Below are positions 51,355 to 59,774 of a stretch of 64,000 nucleotides of DNA, in pieces (position 1 is the stretch's first letter; every line of letters begins with the position of its first letter). The position numbers were made by a program, and so were the translations under genes. The DNA lies in contig DXXK01000041.1 of the NCBI GenBank assembly GCA_019416425.1, positions 15,407 through 79,406 on the forward strand. The letters are read 5' to 3'. The notes below the pieces were generated by a model. The model was not told where the DNA came from, ran no database searches, and saw nothing but the letters and a program-made list of their open reading frames with translations. The stretch is from Bacteroidales bacterium. GTDB lineage: Bacteria; Bacteroidota; Bacteroidia; Bacteroidales; Muribaculaceae.

Positions 51355-54180
51355 CTACAGTGTGAAGTAGCGGGCGTGGGGAGAGGCCAGGTAGAAGCCT
51401 GCGACGGAGCTGGAGGGGGAGAGGGCTCCGTTGGAGGTGACATGGACATCGATCAGCGAAGGGTCGATAAGCTCTGCCAGATGGTGCATCTGCAACTGGT
51501 CAGGAAGCGATGGATAACCGATAGCGGGACGGATACCACGGTAGCGGACGTGGCTTATGGCATCAGGATCAAGCGGTTCATCGGGACTGTAACCCCAGAT
51601 GGAGGTGCGGACACGATAATGCAGCCACTCGGACGCTGCTTCGGCGAGACGATCGCAGAGGGATTGCATCAACAGATGCGAATATTCATCCGACGGCTCA
51701 TTGAGGCGCTGACGCAGCAGGTCGCCGATCGTTACCATGAACACACCGGCATGGTCACCGAAACCTTCGGGTGCCACAAAATCACTCAGCGACAACAACT
51801 CGCTTCGCGAGGCTTTAGGTGTCTGACGCGGAGTATTGATGGCTACACCGTTCACAACGATGCGGTTATGTTCCGGATCACCATATGCAGGCAGAATATG
51901 GACCATAGCCCACATCTTAGCGTTATCAGCGACAAGAGAATCCAGCAGACCCTCGGCTTCAGATCGCAAGGAATTCCCTTCCTGCGTCTCCGCCGGAGTA
52001 CGCCAGCAATGATGGAAATATATCCAGTTGATGAAAGGACGGACTTCTGAAACAGGTATGTCTTTCATTATCGTCAGTTCGTCTATAGCCGGCTTCGGAA
52101 GGACCTCCTTACTCCAATCCGTTTCGGTCAGGTGTGTATTGACAAGCGTATTGGTAACCTGTGAAGCGTGAGTGTCACGCAAGGCCTGGTGATGAGATTT
52201 TATACGGTTCGCCTCAGCATCATCCCCCGACATCAAGGAACGACATAAACGTTCATCCACATCCTCAGGAATCTCGGGAGGGATAGCTTCAGGACTCTTT
52301 ACGGCATCCTTTGCGTAATCTCCAGCGATGGCTGAGAGTCGTTGGGTCGCATCCGGTCTACGAGCCAGAATCACATCCTCGATGGCCTCCAAAAGCTCAG
52401 TAGGAATGTCATTATAGGTAACCTTGTCCCCGGGATCCATGATCGCCATATCCATTCCTGCCTCGATGGCATGGTACAGGAATGCCGCATGCATGGACTG
52501 ACGGACAAAATTATTGCCCCTGAATGCGAACGACAGATTGCTGATGCCTCCGGACGTCTTGGCGCCGGGCAGATTCTGCTTGATCCACCGCACAGCCTCG
52601 ATAAAGTCCAAAGCATAGCGGTCATGCTCGGGCATACCGGTAGCGACAGTCAGAACGTTGGGATCGAAGATTATGTCACGGGGCGCGAATCCGACTTTTT
52701 CGGTCAGTAATGAGTATGCACGTCTGCATACATCGATGCGTCGCTGGTATGTATCGGGCTGCCCCTCCTCGTCGAAAGCCATCACGACAACCGCCGCTCC
52801 ATACGAATGGATGCGCCGGGCCTCGTCAAGGAACTGCAGTTCGCCATGTTTCAGCGAAATGGAATTGATGATGGGTTTGCCGGGGACGTTGCGTAAAGCC
52901 GCATCGATTACAGCGAATTGCGATGAATCTATCATCCAGGGCACCGAGGATGTGAGCGGGTCCGATCCAAGCAGACGTAGGAACTTCACCATCTCCTGCA
53001 CGGAGTCCAGCATACCGTCATCGACGTTGATGTCCAGAGCCATCGCACCGTCGTTCACCTGCTTGCGGGCAATTGCCAGAGCCTCGTCGGCATTGCCCTC
53101 CTTGATCAGACGGAGGAATTTGCGGCTTCCGGCCACATTGCAACGTTCACCGACATTTATGAAACCACGGTTGTCATGGAATTCCTCCATTCCGGCCAGC
53201 CAGGGGAGTGCGTCGCAGGAAGGACGATGTACTGGTGCGGACTTTACGAGCCCTGAAACGGCTGAGATATGTGAAGGGTCGGTACCGCAGCAACCACCTA
53301 CGATATTCAGCAAACCTTCGTCAAGGAGCGGTTTGATGGCCTCTGAGAAGGATTCAGCCGTCTGGCTGTAGTTGCCCAAACGGTCGGGAAGTCCCGCGTT
53401 AGGATAGAAGATGACCGGATATGGCGAGGTTGATGCCAGACGGCGTAGATGAGGAATCAAAGAATCTGGACCTGCACCGCAGTTGAACCCTACTGCCGCA
53501 GGGTTGAAATTCTCGATGATGGTCAGAACCGCCTCGGGTGTATGTCCGGACAGCAGACGCCCCGAGGCGTCGCTCAGAGTCATGGAAACAATGACAGGAA
53601 CATCGAGATTACGCTCGGTCATGGCATCCTGGATGCCTGAAAGCCGGGCCTTGATGTTCAAGGCGTCGAAACAGGTTTCCAGCAACAGCAGATCCACGCC
53701 GCCATCAATCAGCGCACCGGCCTGTTCGGCTGCATCGTTCAGTAGGGTGTCGAAATCAACGGCCCGTTCCGCGGCATTGTCCACATTGTTGGGGAGTGAA
53801 GCGGACGCTGCGGTCGGGCCTATCGATCCGGAGACAAAGCGCATTCGTTCGGGATCATTCCGTTCGAAAGCGGCAGCCTGTTCACGGGCAATCTCCGCTC
53901 CGCGGATGTTCAGTTCACGCACGCGGTCCTGTAAAGCGTATACGGATTGTGAAAGCCTATTGGAGTTAAAGGTATTTGTCTCGATAATATCCGCACCGGC
54001 TGCGAGGTAGTCATGATGTACCCGAGCCACAGTATCCGGGCTTGTGATGTTTAGGAAATCAACGTTGCCGCCACCTGTTGCCAGCATGCGGCCGATCTGC
54101 ACACCGAGCGATCCGTCAAGTACCAGCACGCGGCTTGCCAACGCATCGCGGAATTCCTGATATCTTCCTTTGTTCATCAC
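51355..54180 (-). CDS. metH: Methionine synthase MetH lacking the cobalamin-binding domain
   Basis: A 941-residue open frame. The homocysteine domain (1 to about 320) keeps its zinc ligands C234 (GFNCGAGP) and C297-C298 (VGGCCGTD). The methyl-tetrahydrofolate domain (about 335-620) has FINVGERCNVAGSRKF and ALDINVDDGM. The AdoMet-activation domain (about 690-941) has RPAIGYPSLPDQ. Between the cap-domain start (VDERLCRSLMSGDD, about 641-654) and the linker before activation (about 660-680) the whole cobalamin module is absent: no DxHxxG, SxL or GG motif is found, and length is short by about 240 residues against E. coli MetH (1227). The C-terminus also ends early (ARYFTL). It cannot catalyse the normal reaction alone. 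Confidence 0.9.
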   Translation of the reverse strand: MMNKGRYQEFRDALASRVLVLDGSLGVQIGRMLATGGGNVDFLNITSPDTVARVHHDYLAAGADIIETNTFNSNRLSQSVYALQDRVRELNIRGAEIAREQAAAFERNDPERMRFVSGSIGPTAASASLPNNVDNAAERAVDFDTLLNDAAEQAGALIDGGVDLLLLETCFDALNIKARLSGIQDAMTERNLDVPVIVSMTLSDASGRLLSGHTPEAVLTIIENFNPAAVGFNCGAGPDSLIPHLRRLASTSPYPVIFYPNAGLPDRLGNYSQTAESFSEAIKPLLDEGLLNIVGGCCGTDPSHISAVSGLVKSAPVHRPSCDALPWLAGMEEFHDNRGFINVGERCNVAGSRKFLRLIKEGNADEALAIARKQVNDGAMALDINVDDGMLDSVQEMVKFLRLLGSDPLTSSVPWMIDSSQFAVIDAALRNVPGKPIINSISLKHGELQFLDEARRIHSYGAAVVVMAFDEEGQPDTYQRRIDVCRRAYSLLTEKVGFAPRDIIFDPNVLTVATGMPEHDRYALDFIEAVRWIKQNLPGAKTSGGISNLSFAFRGNNFVRQSMHAAFLYHAIEAGMDMAIMDPGDKVTYNDIPTELLEAIEDVILARRPDATQRLSAIAGDYAKDAVKSPEAIPPEIPEDVDERLCRSLMSGDDAEANRIKSHHQALRDTHASQVTNTLVNTHLTETDWSKEVLPKPAIDELTIMKDIPVSEVRPFINWIYFHHCWRTPAETQEGNSLRSEAEGLLDSLVADNAKMWAMVHILPAYGDPEHNRIVVNGVAINTPRQTPKASRSELLSLSDFVAPEGFGDHAGVFMVTIGDLLRQRLNEPSDEYSHLLMQSLCDRLAEAASEWLHYRVRTSIWGYSPDEPLDPDAISHVRYRGIRPAIGYPSLPDQLQMHHLAELIDPSLIDVHVTSNGALSPSSSVAGFYLASPHARYFTL

Positions 54181-54198
54181 TTCAAGACTTCAAGTTTC

Positions 54199-54294
54199 TT
54201 AATATACCTGGCGGCCAATTTCCGCCACGGAATTAGTGGAATGCTGAGCGTAGAAATGAATACTCGGCACACCGGTATTACGGAGTTCCCTTAC
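54199..54294 (-). pseudogene. metF: 3' end fragment of metF
   Basis: Thirty-one codons before a TAA: VRELRNTGVPSIHFYAQHS then TNSVAEIGRQVY. This matches the C-terminal strand and helix of methylenetetrahydrofolate reductase (GxxxLHFYT...SVxxIAKxVY). The rest of the gene is missing, and it directly follows the metY remnant. It lies 18 bases before metH. Confidence 0.75.
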
Positions 54295-54522
54295 CTGACG
54301 GACAGATCAGCTCGTCGGGATGTTCCATACCCACTCTGAGCTCGATTGTGAATTGCAATCATGTTATATGTGATTGTCGGCAGCCACGATGTGGTCGTCT
54401 GGAAGCAAAGTATTCTCAATATATATGGGTACGGAGCAGCCCCCATTGCCGGCAATACCAAGCGGCTGTTCGGCATGAAGCTGCAGTGTCTCGAAATGCA
54501 AACTCGGGTTATTCTCTCTCAT
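54295..54522 (-). pseudogene. metY: Remnant of metY (O-acetylhomoserine sulfhydrylase): both ends, middle lost
   Basis: The ATG at 54522 opens MRENNPSLHFETLQLHAEQ and GCSVPIYIENTLL, matching the conserved metY start (HFETLQLHxGQ...VPIYQTTSY); it stops at 54364. Shortly downstream, in another frame, ELRVGMEHPDELI (about 54305-54345) matches the conserved metY C-terminus (xLRLSVGIEHxDDII). The intervening 350 or so codons, including the PLP lysine, are gone. A normal promoter (TAATTTTG at 54554-54547) still stands upstream. Confidence 0.78.
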
Positions 54523-54546
54523 TACAGAAATTATACAGTTATGATG

Positions 54547-54579
54547 CAAAATTACAAAAAATTCTTGATATGACCGCAA
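54547..54579 (-). promoter_or_regulatory. Promoter of the former metY-metF-metH operon
   Basis: On the minus strand TTG (54579-54577), 22 bases, then TAATTTTG (54554-54547). The spacing is slightly long. It lies directly after the terminator of the upstream M48 gene and now would transcribe the relics and metH. I see no SAM riboswitch between it and the relic. Confidence 0.6.
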
Positions 54580-54604
54580 CAATACGGGCGCAAATAAATA
54601 AAGA

Positions 54605-54640
54605 GGAGACAGACACCGGATGTAAGTGTCTGTCTCCTGT
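54605..54640 (-). terminator. Terminator after the M48 peptidase gene
   Basis: AGGAGACAGACAC and GTGTCTGTCTCCT form a perfect 13-pair stem around a 9-base loop. On the minus strand it is followed by CTTTATTTATTT. Confidence 0.85.
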
Positions 54641-54660
54641 CTGATGCGATTATATATAAC

Positions 54661-55449
54661 TTATTTTGCGGCAGGACGGGGATAGTTATCCTTATTGCAA
54701 CGCTGAGTCATCTTGTCGATGCGGGCCTGTGTCTCGGGATGCGATGAGAACATCTTGGTGATGTAGGAGCTCTTCTGGTTGCCTTCCATTGACTGGAGTT
54801 TCTCGAACGCCATGACCATGCCCCATGGATTCTTGCCCTTTGATACCAGGAAATCGTAGCCGCAGTCATCGGCTTCCTTCTCCTGCTTTTGAGAATATTT
54901 GGCGTTGATCAGGGACTGGGTCAGGGTTCCGAGCTGTGAATCGGTCAAGGCTGCGGCTACACCCCCGGTGGACGAGATACCGTCCTTGAGGGCATCGGTC
55001 AGCAGCGAGGTCTTGAATGCATTCTTGGAATGATGTTTCAGCACGTGACCGATTTCATGCCCGATCACGCCCAACAGTTCATCATCGTCCATTATGTCCA
55101 TCAGCGAGGAGAATACACGCACGCTGCCGTCGGGACAAGCGAAAGCGTTTACGTCGATTACATTGTATACCTTGAAGTTCAATGGAATACCATCGGCATC
55201 TGTAATTCCGGCGGTCAGCTTGCGCAGACGTTGGGTGTAGGGGTCGTCTTCCGGTAGCACGGGATTGTTCTTATCCATCCAGTCGACGGACTCCTTGACA
55301 TACGCGGCCATCTGGGCATCGGTCAGAGTCAGGGCCTTGGTTGCCTTGGCTGCTCCGCTGATGGCTTTCTTGAGGTTGAACTGCGCAGAAGCCGGTACTG
55401 CGACGGCCAGTGCGACCAACAATACTAATACTTTGAAGTTCAGTTTCAT
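54661..55449 (-). CDS. Exported M48-family metallopeptidase
   Basis: A 262-residue protein with a cleavable signal peptide (MKLNFKVLVLLVALAVAVPASAQ). The zinc motif is H131-E132-x2-H135 (GVIGHEIGHVLKHH), and EKEADDCGYDFLV supplies the likely third ligand. NAFACPDGSVRVFSSLMDIM precedes it, as in HtpX/BepA-like soluble M48 peptidases. It would act in the periplasm on envelope-protein quality control. It has no membrane segments beyond the signal. Transcribed alone, with its own terminator. Confidence 0.93.
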   Translation of the reverse strand: MKLNFKVLVLLVALAVAVPASAQFNLKKAISGAAKATKALTLTDAQMAAYVKESVDWMDKNNPVLPEDDPYTQRLRKLTAGITDADGIPLNFKVYNVIDVNAFACPDGSVRVFSSLMDIMDDDELLGVIGHEIGHVLKHHSKNAFKTSLLTDALKDGISSTGGVAAALTDSQLGTLTQSLINAKYSQKQEKEADDCGYDFLVSKGKNPWGMVMAFEKLQSMEGNQKSSYITKMFSSHPETQARIDKMTQRCNKDNYPRPAAK

Positions 55450-55598
55450 TTGTTATTATTTATTATATTGTTATTGTTACCTTCACATGGCGAGAACCAC
55501 GGCAGCCTGTTATCGGGTTGCCGTGATTCATTGGCAAAATTAGAAAATATCCTTGAATCAGACAAATCTGAAAGAGGTGATTCGGATATATACTATCA

Positions 55599-56585
55599 TT
55601 ATGCGGAGGCGACATTGGTGATAGCCATCTCAATTCGACGTGCGGCATCCGCATTCTCCTTGATATAATAATAGAGTTCCACTACAGGATTCAAGGGATT
55701 TGTCTCTGTTACCTGAGTCGGTCCCTTCCAGTCCTTGATTCTGTCGGAAATTATCTTCCGTGCATTGCAGACAGAGTCATTGCCGCCATCGCATACCAGG
55801 CGTTCGGGATGGCTCAGGATATTGTTCTGTGCATTCAGCAGCTGGGTGTTTGCCACGAACGAGAAGCAATCCTCAAGCAGTTCAGGCCAGAGTGTCATGT
55901 CCACGCGCATCTGCAGTGAATCGAGATATAAAGAAGTGTCACGGCAGCAGCGCAGGAATCCTTCGAGGGCAGGTGTGCTCTTGCTGTCGAACGGCAGGCC
56001 GCTTGGCTGATACAGATCCTGCATGTCCTTAAATGTAAAGTGCTCGTTGTATGTCCGGTCGGCATCAGTCCGTCTATCGATAGGCGTGGTGATTACGTAG
56101 CAGTATGCCAGAAAGCGGTTGATTTTATGTAACAGCAGAGGGGCATGCTTCAATAGCTTGCCTTTCTCGACTTCCTTATGCATGGCTTCCTGTCTTGCCA
56201 TGGCGGATGTAACGTCACGTTCGGAGCGCATTGCCCCGACAGCGTTCAGGAAGAATCCGAATATGGACAGTCCGCATATCACCTCGATTGCAGTGACTGC
56301 CTGCGCCCAGCCGTGGGCCGGGGTATAGTCTCCGAATCCGAGAGTGGTTATGGTTACGATACTGTAATACAGCCATGAGCCGTAGCCGGTCCCGCCATCC
56401 GAAGGTATATGGAACTCGGAATCGGGAAGGATGTAGTAGATGAGGCCGAAAATAGGCATCAGGGCTATGTAGATCACAATCCATATGCTGGGGCGAATAT
56501 TGGATACAACATGGAAGAAATGCCTCATTCGGTCTGACCACGACGTCAGTACGGTTTCCTTATGGATGCTTGAAGTGTGTTTCAT
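55599..56585 (-). CDS. Potassium-channel-like membrane protein (Ion_trans_2)
   Basis: A 328-residue protein from the ATG at 56585 (an in-frame TTG at 56600 is the alternative). A helix (IWIVIYIALMPIFGLIYYIL, 34-53), a pore loop with selectivity filter TLGFGDY (T81-Y87), and a second helix (AVTAIEVICGLSIFGFFLNA) make a two-helix K+-channel pore. The remaining 210 residues are cytoplasmic and soluble, without a recognisable TrkA-N/RCK nucleotide motif; NPVVELYYYIKENADAARRIE is near the end. GFGD is a common variant of GYGD. Confidence 0.85.
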   Translation of the reverse strand: MKHTSSIHKETVLTSWSDRMRHFFHVVSNIRPSIWIVIYIALMPIFGLIYYILPDSEFHIPSDGGTGYGSWLYYSIVTITTLGFGDYTPAHGWAQAVTAIEVICGLSIFGFFLNAVGAMRSERDVTSAMARQEAMHKEVEKGKLLKHAPLLLHKINRFLAYCYVITTPIDRRTDADRTYNEHFTFKDMQDLYQPSGLPFDSKSTPALEGFLRCCRDTSLYLDSLQMRVDMTLWPELLEDCFSFVANTQLLNAQNNILSHPERLVCDGGNDSVCNARKIISDRIKDWKGPTQVTETNPLNPVVELYYYIKENADAARRIEMAITNVASA

Positions 56586-56718
56586 AGTGGTTTGTAACAA
56601 TTATTATATGGGTCTACGAATCGGTGACAGCAACTACAATATTACAACAAGAAACGAGCCCGAATTGTCAATCGGACTCGTTGGAAAATGTCAGAGGAGG
56701 TGGCTAATTCCGCATTGG

Positions 56719-57282
56719 TTACTTGTCGAATATGTTTCGAGTGATGACGACGGGGATGCCGAATGTCCCGTCGGAGACTTTTACATTAAGGGTCTGGCCG
56801 CTGCGTACACGGGTTATGTCTGAACCTGTCAGCGGCACGGTGACAAGATGGCCGTTGTCGAGCCTAATGTCAGCATAATAGACGCGGTAGGTCTCGCCGG
56901 TAGGTATGTATCGGCCTTTGCGTACGCGGCGAGTGCGTTCGCGGGTTTCATAATATTTTCGTTCCACCACGGCAGGATGGCCCTTTGATTTTTCGGAATC
57001 AGCGCCACAATAATTAATGAGGTACAATGATCCGGTAAATATGGGTGCGACAAGAACCATCCAGGTGACTATACGCAGAGGAAGACGCTTGAGGCCAATC
57101 ACGTTAGGGATCTTATTAGCGCAAAGTACAGATATTGGAAACGCTAACACTATGGATACGATGATTACAACCCATGGATTGATCATGGTTGAGGTTCTGA
57201 ACGCCATGAAAAGGCCGGCACCGCAAAAGGCCAGCAATATCAGTATTACGCATCCCACATTGGTCCAAGTCTTACTTTTCAT
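56719..57282 (-). CDS. Membrane protein of unknown function
   Basis: A 187-residue protein with three predicted membrane helices (VGCVILILLAFCGAGLFMAF, WVVIIVSIVLAFPISVLC, IVTWMVLVAPIFTGSLYLI) and a C-terminal soluble beta-rich domain of about 85 residues (ERKYYETRERTRRVRKG, YYADIRLDNGHLVTVPL). I do not recognise the family. It lies 5 bases after the DUF262 gene pair on the same strand, which raises the possibility of co-transcription, though the composition and content give no functional link. Confidence 0.7.
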   Translation of the reverse strand: MKSKTWTNVGCVILILLAFCGAGLFMAFRTSTMINPWVVIIVSIVLAFPISVLCANKIPNVIGLKRLPLRIVTWMVLVAPIFTGSLYLINYCGADSEKSKGHPAVVERKYYETRERTRRVRKGRYIPTGETYRVYYADIRLDNGHLVTVPLTGSDITRVRSGQTLNVKVSDGTFGIPVVITRNIFDK

Positions 57283-57287
57283 ACAGA

Positions 57288-59774
57288 TTATATTTGTTCT
57301 GGTGTTAATGCTCTGGTTATCTTTTCTTCCAATTGACGAAGCACAGTCATGAATGCTTCTATGTCATCGGCGGATTCTACATTGGATTCCCCTATGCAGA
57401 AATCATAGTTTCCATGTTCCACTTTATCGGGGAACAGTTCTCCGAGGTCTTCATCTGTCTTATCGATACAGAAAAACACATTGCCGTCATGTATGAGTAC
57501 AATTTTTAACTCATGGTCTGAGGTCAACACTTTGGACATCTGGATGCCGTAAAACGTGCCGTTACTGTTTATTGTATAATCGCTTTTGACATCACCGTAA
57601 TTTTTATAAAAATCTAAATCGTCTTTACCTAAAAAATGGTATCCAGCTTCAAAAGCCCGAGAGATAGCCTTTTTGCGGTCAGTTCCGATATAGATTCTGT
57701 CATACCAGCTGTTCTTATAATCGACAGTGTAGTTGCCTTTTCGTTCCATGAATATTACAGAACGGTCTTTATGATGTTCTATATCGTTGATGAAGTCGTA
57801 AATTTTGGGATCAAGGCAAATACGGCGGTATGCCCGTTTGATACGGATGTCCTCATCATTAAAGAGTGATGGGGCGGATACTTCCATATCAGGTTCGGAA
57901 TCGATAATGGAATCAATATAGCTGTATACGGAATCAACATCACTCATGTCACCAAGCATGCACAGGAATTGGCCTACGGTATCTTTTTCGAGTAAGAAAG
58001 AGCGTAGGTGACGTTGTTTATCCTGTCTTTCCGTCAATGTAGTCGCCGGATTCGATAGCAGCAACGACCGACTGTTCAATTGACGGGCAAAGGCACGAAT
58101 AAGTCTATGATTTTCCTTGCTGCGTTGTGTCATTCCGCCGATGTCGAATAATTGTCCGGCGAGGTTTGCTCTATGGACAAACCGGTCGGGAGAATCGGGC
58201 AAATCATGAAGCAGGAATGCTATTGAACCTGAGAAAAGAGGATGCTTTTCCGCCTCAATGAATGCCGCTTCCCAATCCTGGTCTGACTTCTCCTTCATGA
58301 TCCGGGCTTTCAGCACGGATTCCTTTAGGCTGCGTTGCGCGTTTTCCGGTAATCTCAGATTGGCCATTACCGAGATAATATCAGTAGTGGAGCCTTCCTG
58401 ATTCAGGATATATGCTAACGATCGAGCTACGGTGACGTATTCATTCACATTGCGGAGCAACTGGTCATATATCAGGTTACGGACAATTCGAAGCCATCGA
58501 TGGAAGTTGAGCCGGTCGAATCCCCCGTTACAACGCTCTATATATTCACAGACGGCTGTGAACATCACTGCATCCTCCAATCGGTAGCGCTTGTCGAAAA
58601 GTTCCCATTTATTATTGGCATCCCATGGATCCTGAAGTTCTTCAGATAGAAGTTTTTGATTGTCGGGCACCGACAGCCAGTCAAGTATCTTCTCTATCTT
58701 GAATATGTAGTCAGGATAATCATCCAGGAGTTCGGCATAATACTTGAATCCAAGGTATGTCTTGTCCTGTTCGGGAGACAATCTCCAAAAGAAATCCCAT
58801 ATTTTATTATTCTCCGATTTGGGACGGTAGTCCTGGGCTCTGTAATCCTTCTGCTTATCCAGAATAAGCTTTGATGCGAAGAACCGGTAGAAGAACCTGA
58901 AATAGCGGGTGCAGTACTCTCTATCGGTTCTGTCTTCTCTTTTCCAGAAATAATTAAGCCACTTGTTGTCAAGTTTCTGTGAGATGCTGAGATAATATGG
59001 AACCAAAGGCGAACCTACGATATCCATCTTGACGGAATGCTTATAGGCAGTCTTATCCTCCCTCCTCATATACTTGATCAGGTCGGCCTTGAAGTTCTCA
59101 AAAGGAGTAAGCTGAAGTCCACGTGCGTTCATCTTTACATAGATTTCCTCAGTAAGTCCGAAATCTTCAAGATCAAGTTCGTAGAATTTGATGTTGTATA
59201 ATCTATCGTAAAGGTTCCCTTTCGCAGTTGACACAATATATCGCTGATGGATGGAATCAAGCATGTTCATCATGCCGTTTACTGAACTATCCTTGTCGAA
59301 TGCGATCGTGTACCACTGTCTGTTCCGGATGGCGTCACTTGGCTTTTGGTTTGCCGGACTTACAGTGGTTTTAGCTAATTCCTTAAGAAAACTTGAGGAT
59401 GTCGTCCTGGTCTCATAAGTGAATGAATTTATGAAACCGGGGATATCCTTCCCCTCAGCGGAAGCTATGTACCAGTAGAGCAGGATCAAGGTAGTTATCC
59501 TCTGCTGCCCGTCCAATAGTTCGAATCTGAAGGCGTCGCCATCTTCCGATTTGGTTTTCGATCCATATATAAAACTGAGTTCAAGAGTCTTATTGGATTC
59601 GAGATAGTTGAAGATCTCATCCACGAAATGAGACCGGAGATTTACCTCGCTGTTACGTCCCTGCGCATACGCGCGTTGTACCTTTGGAACAACCACATTC
59701 ATTTCAGAAGTGTCTCCAAAAAATTCGGAAACGCTTCTAAGGGAATTGAGATTTATTGCGTTATTAGTCTCCAT
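57288..59774 (-). CDS. DUF262 protein, second of a GmrSD-like pair
   Basis: An 828-residue protein. The N-terminal DUF262 (ParB/Srx-like) region has PKVQRAYAQGR near 30-40 and FELLDGQQRITTLILLYWY near 88-105; DGQQR is the NTP-binding hallmark. A long helical middle follows. I could not find the HNH-type DUF1524 signature, and the C-terminal 200 residues (FMERKGNYTVDYKNSWYDRI and onward) form a distinct unrecognised domain. Its start overlaps the upstream DUF262-DUF1524 gene by 11 bases. Family members such as GmrSD and SspE degrade modified or foreign DNA. Confidence 0.85.
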   Translation of the reverse strand: METNNAINLNSLRSVSEFFGDTSEMNVVVPKVQRAYAQGRNSEVNLRSHFVDEIFNYLESNKTLELSFIYGSKTKSEDGDAFRFELLDGQQRITTLILLYWYIASAEGKDIPGFINSFTYETRTTSSSFLKELAKTTVSPANQKPSDAIRNRQWYTIAFDKDSSVNGMMNMLDSIHQRYIVSTAKGNLYDRLYNIKFYELDLEDFGLTEEIYVKMNARGLQLTPFENFKADLIKYMRREDKTAYKHSVKMDIVGSPLVPYYLSISQKLDNKWLNYFWKREDRTDREYCTRYFRFFYRFFASKLILDKQKDYRAQDYRPKSENNKIWDFFWRLSPEQDKTYLGFKYYAELLDDYPDYIFKIEKILDWLSVPDNQKLLSEELQDPWDANNKWELFDKRYRLEDAVMFTAVCEYIERCNGGFDRLNFHRWLRIVRNLIYDQLLRNVNEYVTVARSLAYILNQEGSTTDIISVMANLRLPENAQRSLKESVLKARIMKEKSDQDWEAAFIEAEKHPLFSGSIAFLLHDLPDSPDRFVHRANLAGQLFDIGGMTQRSKENHRLIRAFARQLNSRSLLLSNPATTLTERQDKQRHLRSFLLEKDTVGQFLCMLGDMSDVDSVYSYIDSIIDSEPDMEVSAPSLFNDEDIRIKRAYRRICLDPKIYDFINDIEHHKDRSVIFMERKGNYTVDYKNSWYDRIYIGTDRKKAISRAFEAGYHFLGKDDLDFYKNYGDVKSDYTINSNGTFYGIQMSKVLTSDHELKIVLIHDGNVFFCIDKTDEDLGELFPDKVEHGNYDFCIGESNVESADDIEAFMTVLRQLEEKITRALTPEQI

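Noticed and set aside
54181..54660. SAM or cobalamin riboswitch upstream of metH
   Set aside because: The spacer is better explained as metY/metF coding remnants plus a terminator; I saw no riboswitch core such as a B12 box.
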